A program made the position numbers and the translations under genes. This document shows positions 44,598 through 52,766 of a DNA stretch of 64,000 nt, piece after piece; position 1 is the stretch's first letter; every line of letters starts with the position of its first letter. Under the pieces are notes generated by a model. That model was not told where the DNA came from and searched no databases. It worked only from the letters and a program-made list of their open reading frames with translations. The DNA is from an uncultured Chitinophagaceae bacterium (lineage in GTDB: Bacteria; Bacteroidota; Bacteroidia; Chitinophagales; Chitinophagaceae), in NCBI GenBank assembly GCA_937907395.1, contig CALCII010000002.1:115650-179649 (forward strand). The letters run 5' to 3'.

Positions 44598-44936
44598 ATG
44601 ACAAATAAAATCTACACTTTGCCTTTCGTTATCGGATTACTTTTAATTAGCTCTTGTAAAAAGGATAAAGCACAAACCAACGACTGCTTTCCAAATGCAA
44701 CAACTTCCAGACAAATAATAAATAAGCCAGCAACAATAAAACAACAATCAGCTGGAGTTTTTTTTATTGTTGAACAAGGTACAATTGACACAAAATTAAA
44801 CCCATGCAATCTGACACCTGAATTTCAAATTGACAACTTGCTTGTGACAATTAGTGGGGATGTTAAGGCTACGGTTCAAGGTGGACCTGGTCCTTGTTGC
44901 ACAGACAATTTTGTAATTACAAAGATTACGAGGTGA
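44598..44936 (+). CDS. Small lipoprotein, cassette 22
   Basis: 112 residues from ATG 44598, chosen because it starts a lipoprotein signal (IYTLPFVIGLLLISSC). The frame is open 13 codons earlier. The mature part contains several Cys (NDCFPN, NPCNLT, GPCCTDN) that could pair, and reads as a small beta domain. Unrecognised. Confidence 0.7.
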   Translation: MTNKIYTLPFVIGLLLISSCKKDKAQTNDCFPNATTSRQIINKPATIKQQSAGVFFIVEQGTIDTKLNPCNLTPEFQIDNLLVTISGDVKATVQGGPGPCCTDNFVITKITR

Positions 44937-44983
44937 CAAGGTTAACTAAATTGACAAACATGCTTAGCTTGATAAAATACAGC

Positions 44984-45182
44984 AGCCAACATTGGTATTG
45001 CCAATAGTGGGGCTTGACATTGGAGCAATCAGCAGCGGCAATTCTGCTGTACTTTGGTTCGGGGCTCGACGAATAAAGCCCGGCTTTAGTTCTTACTATT
45101 TAACTTTATCAAAAAGCCAGGCAGCAGTTCCGGGCGGACGGAATTTTAATTCCCCGCCATCGGCAATATCTGCCCGTTAGCG
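44984..45182 (+). repeat. attC-like site 22 (199 bp)
   Basis: Cores AGCCAAC (44984) and GTTAGCG (45176). Interior of the same type as sites 9 and 20 with scattered differences. Confidence 0.85.
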
Positions 45183-45217
45183 GTCATTGTAGGACGACTC
45201 TCAAATCAAAATGACAG

Positions 45218-46597
45218 ATGAAATATAAATTATTATTATTTTTATTGACAATGAGCATTTCGTTCAAACTAATTGGACAAGAATGCGATTGCCTCAAAAA
45301 TATAAAATTGCTTCAGCAAAAAGTTGAAGAAAATCAAGCATCTTACCAACATCAAGTAATAGAGCAAAAAAGAATAGATGATTACACTATTCATAAATCA
45401 AAAATTAACAATCAGGCAGTTAAAATTTTAACTAAAAAAGATTGTATTAGTTTGGTATCATTGTATTTATCATTTTTTCGTGACGAACATAGCTTCTTTT
45501 TTTATTCAGACAACTACAATCCCCCATCTAATAATATTATTAAATCAAAAAGAAAAAACGGTGATGACAAAATTTCTTTTGAAGGATTATGGTATTTCCA
45601 AGATGGAAGTTTTAGTATCAAGGTTATCCCTACCAAAAGCACTTTTGGTAAGTGGGTTGCTGTAATTGATAAAGACAAATCAAAATCATGGAAAAAAGGA
45701 CAGCTTAAAATTGAATTTATAAACAAACCAGATGGCTCATTTGATTGTGTTTACTGGAGTAAGAATTTAATCCCAAAATCATATAAAGTATCATTAACAG
45801 ATTCGACTTTGATTATTGGCCGAAATTTAATTTTTCACCGAAAAACACAAGTCGTACAAAATAAAACAAGTAACAAGAATGATTTACAATTTAAACAACT
45901 ATCTGAGCAAACGAATTACTTAAAACTTCCATCTTTTGACTTATCATTTAAAAGTGAAATTGATAGTTTAATAGCAAAGAATCGAATAGAAATTACATCA
46001 AAGAAAAATTTAATCATTGATATTAGAAATAATGGAGGAGGCGGGTTTGGCGCATTTCAATCAATCTTGCCATACGTATTAGACAGTAACTTAACTGAAA
46101 CACCATATTATGGCTCCGTTTGGGTTAGTAATGACAATTATGATTATTATGACAGAACGAAATATGAATATACCGAATCGAAACAAGATAGCATTAATGA
46201 AGAACAATTTGTTGAATATTTAAAAAGCTATTTAAATCAATTTACACCTATCGAAAAAAAAATCGACACTGTTCAATTGGAGGAAAATCCACCATTGAAT
46301 ATTGCAATTATCTTTAATAAATATACAGCAAGTTCTGCTGAAGGCTTTATATTACAGGCAAGTACTTCAAAAAAAGTAAAAACTTATGGTGAGAATTCAA
46401 AAGGAGCTGTAATGTATGGTGACTGGATGCCTTTACATTTACCTGAATTGAATATTACGGTAGCAATCACTACTAAAAAAATGATATTCAAAAACAAAGA
46501 AGATTTTGAGAGCATAGGAATTTCACCAGACATTGATTTGACCATTAGAAATGAAAATGAATGGATAGAATTAATTCTGAAACAGATGGAAAGATAA
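45218..46597 (+). CDS. S41-family peptidase, cassette 23
   Basis: 459 residues. Sec signal (LLLFLLTMSISFKLIGQ). The C-terminal tail-specific-protease domain shows NLIIDIRNNGGGGFGAF (~268), the nucleophile region NKYTASSAEGFILQAS (~367, Ser in SSAEG) and GENSKGAVMYGDW (~391, Lys in SKG). No clear PDZ domain. Periplasmic serine protease of the S41 type. Left end GTTAGCGGTC, right end GAACCGCTAAC. Confidence 0.85.
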   Translation: MKYKLLLFLLTMSISFKLIGQECDCLKNIKLLQQKVEENQASYQHQVIEQKRIDDYTIHKSKINNQAVKILTKKDCISLVSLYLSFFRDEHSFFFYSDNYNPPSNNIIKSKRKNGDDKISFEGLWYFQDGSFSIKVIPTKSTFGKWVAVIDKDKSKSWKKGQLKIEFINKPDGSFDCVYWSKNLIPKSYKVSLTDSTLIIGRNLIFHRKTQVVQNKTSNKNDLQFKQLSEQTNYLKLPSFDLSFKSEIDSLIAKNRIEITSKKNLIIDIRNNGGGGFGAFQSILPYVLDSNLTETPYYGSVWVSNDNYDYYDRTKYEYTESKQDSINEEQFVEYLKSYLNQFTPIEKKIDTVQLEENPPLNIAIIFNKYTASSAEGFILQASTSKKVKTYGENSKGAVMYGDWMPLHLPELNITVAITTKKMIFKNKEDFESIGISPDIDLTIRNENEWIELILKQMER

Positions 46598-46609
46598 TAA
46601 ACAACGAAC

Positions 46610-46741
46610 CGCTAACAGCCGTTTTGCAAAAGCGGAGGGGGCGTGCTTCTATGAAAGTAAAGTGGTAAATTCAAGCTCTGTGCATCTAACGAACTTTAGT
46701 GCTGAAAATCCCCGCCTTCGCAAAGCGGCAAAACGTTAGCG
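46610..46741 (+). repeat. attC-like site 23 (132 bp)
   Basis: Cores CGCTAAC (46610) and GTTAGCG (46735). Arms CCGTTTTGCAAAAGCGGAGG and CCCGCCTTCGCAAAGCGG. Confidence 0.83.
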
Positions 46742-46764
46742 GCAAGTTTTAACGACACCCTACA

Positions 46765-47343
46765 ATGTTTAAGAGACGAGAGATAATCATACTTTTAGTT
46801 TTGACAGTTGGTATAATTATTCTAAATCTTTTAGAGCTAAATCAACCGAACTTCATTATCGGACTCGGCAGACTTTTTTTATATTTTGTATTCTTTTGCA
46901 CTCTTCTCTATTCCACATACCGGCTCATAAAAGACAGGCGACAAATACATTTTATACAAAAAGCGAGACCTTTGATTTTTGGTTTAGTACTTACTGGTTT
47001 TCTATTTCTCTTATCATATTTGGTAGACACAGATGGCGGAAAGAAAAGAATAATAACAGGCGGTGCTAATCATGATCCAAGTTTTATTCACTTTCAATTG
47101 TTTAGAGACAACACATTTAAGTTTCTTAATTCAGGACCTTTTGGTGGTAGCTACTATCGAGGAACATATTTATTAAACGATGACACGTTGCGACTTAACA
47201 ATGACAGTCTGAGATATTTATATCCTAGTCTGACTTTGGTTCTAAGATTGGCCGATAACAAGGAAAAGTATTTTGAATCGGTTGACACATTAAAGTTCAA
47301 GGATAGACTTTATATAAATACAGACAACAGAAATAGTAGATAA
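46765..47343 (+). CDS. Membrane protein, composite cassette 24
   Basis: 192 residues. Three helices (about 7-24, 30-52, 70-86), then an extracytoplasmic domain with a beta-rich pattern (HFQLFRDNTFKFLNSGPFGGSYYRGTYLLNDDTLRLNND) similar to copper-resistance NlpE-like or lipocalin-like short domains found in Bacteroidota membrane proteins. Not named. Confidence 0.68.
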   Translation: MFKRREIIILLVLTVGIIILNLLELNQPNFIIGLGRLFLYFVFFCTLLYSTYRLIKDRRQIHFIQKARPLIFGLVLTGFLFLLSYLVDTDGGKKRIITGGANHDPSFIHFQLFRDNTFKFLNSGPFGGSYYRGTYLLNDDTLRLNNDSLRYLYPSLTLVLRLADNKEKYFESVDTLKFKDRLYINTDNRNSR

Positions 47344-47349
47344 ACTATG

Positions 47350-47535
47350 CAGCTTACATTGGGTTTTATGCAAGTTGGGCGTGACCAGCAAACATCATCA
47401 AATTGAAAATCCAGGCTGTAGTTCGGGCTGGACAAACAACTTTCAACTTTAGTTCTTAAATTCAACTTTATATTTTTAATCAGCAGTGGTTATGGGCAGA
47501 CGGAATACTAATCCCCAACCTGTATAAAGCCCTGC
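47350..47535 (+). repeat. attC-like site 24, fossil inside a composite cassette
   Basis: Arms TTGGGTTTTATGCAAGTTGGGC and CCCAACCTGTATAAAGCCC resemble site 18, but the left core is CAGCTTACATT (AAC lost) and the right is GCTAGCT (no GTT). The cassette ends on either side do not match each other across this site, yet GTTAGCGGCA at 46735 matches TGCCGCTAAC at 47953. Confidence 0.7.
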
Positions 47536-47559
47536 TAGCTACCGCAATCCTGAAACTTC

Positions 47560-47943
47560 ATGAAAGCATCAGATCTAAATCAATTCATAATGGGAGTTTC
47601 TTCCAGTGACAACTTGAAAAAGATCATTCAAGAAGAAGTATCATCCTACAGCAAGTTGTTGCAGAAGAAAGGTTCAACCATACCTCTATTATTCAATGAG
47701 GACGAAGAAATAATTCTAGATAATTCAGCTGTTAAAAGATTATTGCAAGAAACTTTATCAGGAAGATTTAGCAATGTTGATTTAGCTTATATCTGTGATT
47801 GTTTGACTTTGGGAGAAAAGGTTCTGATTAATGATGAAAGAACAAAAGACATTATTTTTGAAATAGCCGACCCAGAAATAAACGGAGGCTTTAAGTCCGA
47901 CTTCGAATTAAGGGATATTATAGATGGCATTGATGCAGGTTAA
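47560..47943 (+). CDS. Small acidic protein, composite cassette 24
   Basis: 127 residues, acidic, helical, no signal: MKASDLNQFIMGVSSSDNLK ... VDLAYICDCLTLGEKVLINDERTKDIIFEIADPEING. Size and composition fit an immunity-like or small DUF protein; unrecognised. It lies after the fossil site 24 in the same movable unit as the gene at 46765. Confidence 0.68.
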   Translation: MKASDLNQFIMGVSSSDNLKKIIQEEVSSYSKLLQKKGSTIPLLFNEDEEIILDNSAVKRLLQETLSGRFSNVDLAYICDCLTLGEKVLINDERTKDIIFEIADPEINGGFKSDFELRDIIDGIDAG

Positions 47944-47955
47944 AAATGAAAATGC

Positions 47956-48090
47956 CGCTAACAATGGGTTTTGCGTCATGTGGGCTAGACGACTATGTTA
48001 CCGGCTTTTGTAAATCAATTAAGCAGTATATCTTTTACCAGACTTAAAACCACTATTACCCACACAAACAAAAATCGCTGAACGTTAGTC
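47956..48090 (+). repeat. attC-like site 25 (135 bp)
   Basis: Cores CGCTAAC (47956) and GTTAGTC (48084). Arms AATGGGTTTTGCG... and ...CACACAAACAAAAATCGC pair poorly, the most diverged arms among sites with intact cores. Confidence 0.7.
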
Positions 48091-48098
48091 ACAATGAT

Positions 48099-48773
48099 AT
48101 GAGAACATCATTACTTTTATTAACACTTCTCTTCTCCACATACTTTCAGTCTTGTGGACAGATTTCTACCGTGGAGACTACAAAAACAAATTCAGATACA
48201 GTTTACATTCCTATTGACCTTGAAGATTGTTTCATTCAAATTGACAAAATACTCCCTGACAGTACTCGAAATTCATTATTAGCTCTCACTGAGGATGAAT
48301 TCTCAACGAGATTGCACATGGGCTTTGGAATGTGGATGAGAAACAACTGGGGACTATGGAAAGGTTCAAGACTATCCAAATATTTTAATAACAAAGGAAT
48401 CTACCACCCTGACGACATGTCGGGAATAATTCTTGATAGTTATTATCGAAACAAGACAGGTAAAGAGATTAAACTTGACGAACAAATAAAACACTATCAG
48501 AATTACTGGAAAGTAGTTCAAAAGCCAAAAAAAGACAGCTTTCCAAAGGGGGTTAAAAGATTAAATTTTAACTCGGGAATGTACTATGAGAGCAAAACGA
48601 ATGGACAAGGCTTTGTGCATGTGGGAACTTCAACAAAGACAACTGACATTTGGTTATTTGATTACAATTTTGGTTGGATAAAAGTGACGAAAGCTGATGT
48701 AAAAAGACTAGAACAAAATAAGGACACAAGAGAAAATATATTAAACGAGTTATACAAAAAGGCAAAGAAGTAG
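48099..48773 (+). CDS. DUF6794-like lipoprotein, last cassette
   Basis: 224 residues. Lipobox FQSC. The region VYIPIDLEDCFIQIDKILPDS ... STRLHMGFGMWMRNNWGLWKGSRLSKYFNNKGIYHPDDMSGIILDSYYRNKTGKEI matches the pattern of DUF6794 (helical, Trp-rich). Function unknown. Left end GTTAGTCACA does not match its right core GCCTAAC, another sign of rearrangement at the array edge. Confidence 0.75.
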   Translation: MRTSLLLLTLLFSTYFQSCGQISTVETTKTNSDTVYIPIDLEDCFIQIDKILPDSTRNSLLALTEDEFSTRLHMGFGMWMRNNWGLWKGSRLSKYFNNKGIYHPDDMSGIILDSYYRNKTGKEIKLDEQIKHYQNYWKVVQKPKKDSFPKGVKRLNFNSGMYYESKTNGQGFVHVGTSTKTTDIWLFDYNFGWIKVTKADVKRLEQNKDTRENILNELYKKAKK

Positions 48774-48780
48774 GCACTGC

Positions 48781-48870
48781 GCCTAACAATGCATTTCTGT
48801 TACATCGGCATACAGATAACGCCACTTCAACTTTGTACTACTATCAGCTATAGTTTGGGCTGAAAGGTTT
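48781..48870 (+). repeat. Truncated attC-like site 26, right edge of the array
   Basis: GCCTAAC (48781) followed by the left arm AATGCATTTCTGTTACATCGG and half of a type-A loop up to about 48870. The right arm and GTT core are missing; backbone sequence takes over before the GNAT gene. Confidence 0.75.
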
Positions 48871-48917
48871 TCAAACAGTAATTGAAAAAAAAGAATATAA
48901 ACAAGCAACAACTGAAA

Positions 48918-49430
48918 ATGGAATATAAACTCAGGCCCTGGAATATTTCTGACTTAGACAGCTTGGTCAGGTATGCCAACAATTGGAATATTGCAAAATT
49001 CTTAACAGATAAATTTCCGTTTCCCTATACCGAAACCAACGGAAGAGCATTTATTGAATTTGCCACAAAGGATGACCCGGTTCATATTTTTGCCATTGAC
49101 ATAGGCGGACAAGCCGTTGGTGGAATTGGAATACATCCGCAAGACGACATCTTCAGAAAAAATGCTGAACTTGGTTATTGGTTAGCAGAACCATTTTGGT
49201 GCAAGGGCATCATGAGCAGTGCGGTAAAACAAGCCGTGAACGTTGCATTTGATACATTTGCTATTGACCGTGTCTTTGCAAGACCCTTTGGAACAAACCT
49301 GGCATCTCAAAAAGTTTTAGAAAAAAACGGTTTTATCCTGGAAGGCCGGTTTGAAAAAGTGCTCTTCAAAAACAATGAATATGCAGACGAACTCATTTAT
49401 GCTGTGAGGCGTAATAACTGGAACAAATAA
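48918..49430 (+). CDS. RimJ/RimL-type GNAT acetyltransferase
   Basis: 170 residues from ATG 48918 (an in-frame ATG at 48882 adds a Lys-rich 12 residues overlapping the attC edge). Typical layout: YKLRPWNISDLDSLVRYANNWNIAKFLTD, GGIGIHPQDDIFRKNAELGYWLAEPFWCKGIMSSAV, RVFARPFGTNLASQKVLEKNGF. RimJ/L-like transferases acetylate ribosomal protein N-termini or small molecules. First intact gene outside the array. Confidence 0.85.
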   Translation: MEYKLRPWNISDLDSLVRYANNWNIAKFLTDKFPFPYTETNGRAFIEFATKDDPVHIFAIDIGGQAVGGIGIHPQDDIFRKNAELGYWLAEPFWCKGIMSSAVKQAVNVAFDTFAIDRVFARPFGTNLASQKVLEKNGFILEGRFEKVLFKNNEYADELIYAVRRNNWNK

Positions 49431-49441
49431 AAAAAATAAAC

Positions 49442-49714
49442 ATGAATCGAATTATGGTTTTAATAACCCTTTCAGACAGTGGAATTGAAACAATTAAATC
49501 AAACCCGGAATTACCCAAAAAGGAAATGGAATTTGTGAACCAATGGAAAGAAGAAAATATCCTGGAGAGCTTTTTTATATCCGTAACAAAAAAGGATGCT
49601 GTTTTGATCTTCCGGAATATTGATGAAGCAAAAACAAAGGAGCTGATAGAAATATTACCCTACTTTCCCTATATGGCATCTGTTCAATACCATAACCTGA
49701 ACAAACAGTTTTGA
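49442..49714 (+). CDS. Small ferredoxin-fold-like protein
   Basis: 90 residues: MNRIMVLITLSDSG, helical EMEFVNQWKEENILESFF, then KKDAVLIFRNIDEAKTKELIEILPYFPY. Alternation resembles the dimeric alpha/beta-barrel (YciI or muconolactone isomerase-like) fold. Function unknown. 11 bases after the GNAT gene. Confidence 0.65.
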   Translation: MNRIMVLITLSDSGIETIKSNPELPKKEMEFVNQWKEENILESFFISVTKKDAVLIFRNIDEAKTKELIEILPYFPYMASVQYHNLNKQF

Positions 49715-49740
49715 AACCGGGATCATAACAAATAAAAAAT

Positions 49741-50178
49741 ATGGCAACCATCCATCCACACATCAACTTTAACGGTAATGCAGAAGAAGCATTCACCTTT
49801 TACAAATCAGTATTTGGCGGTGCGTTTTCAAAACTTGTCCGCTTCAAAGATTTGGCAGGTGCCGGATTTCCGTTGGCAGATCATGAAGCCAATAAAATCA
49901 TGCACATTGCTTTGCCCATTGGAAAAAATTTACTGATGGCGAATGATGTGCCCGAAATAATGGGGCGGACAAACGAAAATGAGAACCGCAGCAAAATTGT
50001 CATCAGCACCGAAAGTAAAGAAGAGGCCGATAAACTATTCAACGGACTTTCGGTGGGCGGACAAATTGAAATGCCTATTACAGACAGTCCATGGGGTTCT
50101 TATTTTGGTATGTTCAGAGATAAATATGGCATTGAATGGATGGTGGAATATGACCCGAATAATGTGAAAAGCTTTTGA
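49741..50178 (+). CDS. PhnB-like VOC family protein
   Basis: 145 residues: MATIHPHINFNGNAEEAFTFYKSVFGGAFSKLVRFKD, later ESKEEADKLFNGLSVGGQIEMPITDSPWGSYFGMFRDKYGIEWMVEYD. Clear PhnB/glyoxalase-type VOC module. Role unknown; many members are annotated as DUF1428-like or 3-demethylubiquinone methyltransferase by similarity only. Confidence 0.85.
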   Translation: MATIHPHINFNGNAEEAFTFYKSVFGGAFSKLVRFKDLAGAGFPLADHEANKIMHIALPIGKNLLMANDVPEIMGRTNENENRSKIVISTESKEEADKLFNGLSVGGQIEMPITDSPWGSYFGMFRDKYGIEWMVEYDPNNVKSF

Positions 50179-50266
50179 TCGATAAAATTTATACTGACAG
50201 CAGTGTCAATCTTCATTAAATCCGGAACAGGCACCTGTTACAACAAAATAATTTATAAATAATTTC

Positions 50267-50656
50267 ATGTTTACAGCAGAGCAAATACAAGCAGCACACA
50301 GCAAAGTAAAATCCGGCGCCGATTTTCCTTCTTATATCAGAGAAATTAAAGCTTTGGGCGTTACACATTATGAAGCATACGTGAGCGACGGGCATATTGA
50401 GTACCACGGATCCAACAACCATACAGCCATTGTTCCGGCTAAATACGAGGCCATGCCTGTTACAGATGCCACTCATATAGATTTATTTAAAGCCGAGCTG
50501 AAAGCACATCAGCATGGAAAAACAGATTATCTCAGCTTTATTAAAATGTGTGCCACTACAGGAATCGAGAAATGGAAAATCAATATGGATAAAATGACCT
50601 GCACCTATTACAACAAAGCAGGCGATGAAATCCTGGTGGAACAAATTCCGCAATAA
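50267..50656 (+). CDS. DUF1398 family protein
   Basis: 129 residues. FTAEQIQAAHSKVKSGADFPSYIREIKALGVTHYEAYVSDGHIEYHG and GIEKWKINMDKMTCTYYNKAGDEI fit DUF1398 at full length. Cytosolic, function unknown. Followed by a strong terminator. Confidence 0.83.
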   Translation: MFTAEQIQAAHSKVKSGADFPSYIREIKALGVTHYEAYVSDGHIEYHGSNNHTAIVPAKYEAMPVTDATHIDLFKAELKAHQHGKTDYLSFIKMCATTGIEKWKINMDKMTCTYYNKAGDEILVEQIPQ

Positions 50657-50688
50657 AGAACCGGCACAGATCTTTGTTATCCAATTCA

Positions 50689-50725
50689 ACGGAAGTACAA
50701 ACAATAATTGTACTTCCGTTTTTGT
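50689..50725 (+). terminator. Rho-independent terminator
   Basis: ACGGAAGTACAA (50689-50700) pairs perfectly with TTGTACTTCCGT (50708-50719), then TTTTG and a run of T. Confidence 0.9.
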
Positions 50726-50815
50726 TTTTTACCCACCTGTTTTTTAATTCCGGCCTTTAGTTGTTACTTTCAACTGCTGTTAATTAAGCTGGTTTCTGTT
50801 ATCGAAGTACAAACG

Positions 50816-51115
50816 ATGAAAGGAAAAATCAAATATGAATTCCCGGCAAAAGTGTGGCAGCATACAGCTCCGAACGGGTGGTTCTTTGTTTCACTGCCTG
50901 TTGAACTTTCAGCTGAAATACGGAAGCATTTGCAGTGGCAGGAAGAAGGTTGGGGACGATTGAAAGCTACAGCAAAAATCAGTAACAGCCAATGGGAAAC
51001 GGCTATCTGGTTTGATACAAAACATAAAACCTATTTGCTTCCGTTAAAAGCCGAGATCAGAAAACGGGAACATATACAAGCCAATAAAAACATTCACATC
51101 ACCATCTGGATCTAA
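50816..51115 (+). CDS. DUF1905 family protein
   Basis: 99 residues from ATG 50816. KIKYEFPAKVWQHTAPNGWFFVSLPVELSAEIRK and the ending KNIHITIWI match DUF1905, a small beta-barrel domain. The upstream extension of the frame contains a hydrophobic stretch produced by the T-rich terminator and is not coding. Four bases before the DHFR-like gene, so probably cotranscribed. Confidence 0.82.
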   Translation: MKGKIKYEFPAKVWQHTAPNGWFFVSLPVELSAEIRKHLQWQEEGWGRLKATAKISNSQWETAIWFDTKHKTYLLPLKAEIRKREHIQANKNIHITIWI

Positions 51116-51119
51116 CATT

Positions 51120-51671
51120 ATGAGAAAAGTAATTGCTGCCATTAATATGACACTGGATGGTTATTGCGACCACACTGCAGTAACTCCAAACGAAGAGGTG
51201 CACCGTCATTACCAGGAGCTGTTGAACAAAGGAGGTGTGATTCTTTACGGACGAATCACCTACCAGCTTATGGAGTTCTGGCGTGATATATTAGAAACTC
51301 CTTCCGATGATAAAAGCATGAATGATTTTGCAACAGCAATTGACCAGATCCCCAAATTGGTATTTTCAAATACCTTGAAAGAAGTTGACTGGAAAACGGC
51401 AACGCTGGCGCATAAAAGCATTGAAGAAACGGTTGCCGAACTCAAACAAAAAGAAGGAAAAGATATATTTATCGGCAGCCGCAGTATAATGATACAACTG
51501 CTGAAGCTGAAACTGGTAGATGAATTACAGCTTTGTATTCATCCCGTTATTGCCGGTTCCGGATTACCACTGTTTGAACATTTCAACCAACGGAGCACTT
51601 TACTTCTTACTAAAACAAAATTACTTACCGGTGGTGCAATGATTTTGTATTATGAACCTGTAACAGAATGA
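51120..51671 (+). CDS. DHFR-like (RibD C-terminal domain) protein
   Basis: 183 residues: RKVIAAINMTLDGYCDHTAVTPNEEVHRHYQELLNKGGVILYGRITYQLMEFWRD and HPVIAGSGLPLFEHF. Same family as genes at 18512 and 51700. Probable NADPH-dependent reductase with unknown substrate. Confidence 0.85.
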   Translation: MRKVIAAINMTLDGYCDHTAVTPNEEVHRHYQELLNKGGVILYGRITYQLMEFWRDILETPSDDKSMNDFATAIDQIPKLVFSNTLKEVDWKTATLAHKSIEETVAELKQKEGKDIFIGSRSIMIQLLKLKLVDELQLCIHPVIAGSGLPLFEHFNQRSTLLLTKTKLLTGGAMILYYEPVTE

Positions 51672-51699
51672 TACCAGATTACAACTACTCGTCAACTCA

Positions 51700-52320
51700 T
51701 TATTTCTTCAAAAGATTGTACCTGATATGTGTGGTGAGATTGGAATGTATTACTTCTGCAATCTGAATATCATAAAGATTTTTATCAATCTGATCAAAGA
51801 GACGGATGCCGCTTCCTAAAATCACCGGCGCAATGTGGATGAACATTTCATCTATGAGCCCGGCATTGAGATACTGCTGAATGGTATTGGCACCACCCTG
51901 TATCCGGATATCCTTTCCTTTGGCCGATTGTTTTGCCTTTTCAAGAGCACTATAGATGCCATCGTTTATGAAATGAAAAACAGTGGATCCTTTTTGTACC
52001 CAGGGCTCCCGTACTTCATGAGTAAGTACATATACATCTGCTTCGAATAAATCTTCCGGCCAGGCTACTTCTCCTTCTTCAAACATGCGCTTTCCCATAA
52101 TATAAGCGCCTGTTCTTGCAAACACGGCTTCAATCAATTTACTGTCGGCCCCGTACTCTTCCCCACCTTCCATTTTAATATGTTTCCAGAAAGCTTTTTG
52201 TTTAAACATCCACTGGTGCAGTAAACCGGACACACCACCCATTGGATTTTGCGGACTACGGTTATCTCCGGCAAAATAGCCATCGATAGAAATTCCGCAG
52301 TCAATAATTATTTTGCTCAT
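51700..52320 (-). CDS. DHFR-like (RibD C-terminal domain) protein
   Basis: 206 residues: IIIDCGISIDGYFAGDNRSPQNPMGG, GAYIMGKRMFEEGEV, DIRIQGGANTIQQYLNAGLIDEMFIHIAPVILGSGIRLFDQI. Convergent with the previous family member (28 bases apart), but the sequences differ enough not to be a recent duplication. Confidence 0.85.
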   Translation of the reverse strand: MSKIIIDCGISIDGYFAGDNRSPQNPMGGVSGLLHQWMFKQKAFWKHIKMEGGEEYGADSKLIEAVFARTGAYIMGKRMFEEGEVAWPEDLFEADVYVLTHEVREPWVQKGSTVFHFINDGIYSALEKAKQSAKGKDIRIQGGANTIQQYLNAGLIDEMFIHIAPVILGSGIRLFDQIDKNLYDIQIAEVIHSNLTTHIRYNLLKK

Positions 52321-52431
52321 AAAGTAATCTTTATTACTAACTGTAAGTTCAATTCAAGATAATCAGTTTTAATTAAATAAAACCTGTGTTCATCAGTTCA
52401 ATCGGTTGGATCTGTGTTTCTATGTACGAGG

Positions 52432-52740
52432 TTAGATGTACGGTGTACGACGCTCCTTAGTAAAACGAATCATTCTTCGAACAATTTTTTCACCACAGAG
52501 ACACTGAGAACACGGAGTTTTAAAACTACTTGAGATCTTACTTTTTCTTCCTTGTATTCCTCTGTGCTCGCTGTGCCTCCGTGGTTCTATTTGCCTTTCA
52601 GCCAACGAACAACTGCGAACGGCCAACGATCAACAGCCAACGTTCTTTGCCGCAGAGAAAAGAGAACGCTGAGGTTTTCGCAGAGGGATAAAAAAGTTCA
52701 AGAGCCGAAGGCCCCGACCGATAGCGTCGGCGGTTCAAAG
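52432..52740. repeat. Dispersed CACAGAG-type intergenic element, copy 2 (inverted)
   Basis: The 446-base gap 52321-52766 has no credible gene. ACCACAGAGACACTGAGAAC (~52492) and CTCTGTGCTCGCTGTGCCTC (~52560) face each other as a long inverted repeat, followed by TTTGCCGCAGAGAAAAGAG and CGCTGAGGTTTTCGCAGAG, the exact complement of blocks at 7907-7947. Confidence 0.65.
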
Positions 52741-52766
52741 GTTAGGATTCGTTTCCTTTTTGCCTT

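Larger units (their letters stand above)
21878..48870 (+). mobile_element. Integron-like gene cassette array (about 26 cassettes)
   Basis: About 26 kb of short, mostly one-gene units all bounded by attC-like sites in one orientation. Each site runs from an ...AAC core to a GTT core 113-201 bases later and contains long complementary arms with a few unpaired extra bases. In nearly all units the bases after the left GTT are the reverse complement of the bases before the right AAC over 8-13 positions, for example GTTAGCTGTT at 22840 and AACAGCTAAC at 23632. That is the signature of units inserted as circles at G/TT. The DNA is visibly more AT-rich than the backbone. Confidence 0.88.

Noticed and set aside
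22652..48870. CRISPR array
   Set aside because: Repeats are 110-200 bases with variable loops and are separated by genes, not short uniform spacers; no cas genes.
20629..48870. Prophage or conjugative element
   Set aside because: No capsid, terminase, relaxase or type IV secretion genes; the only mobility gene is the tyrosine recombinase.
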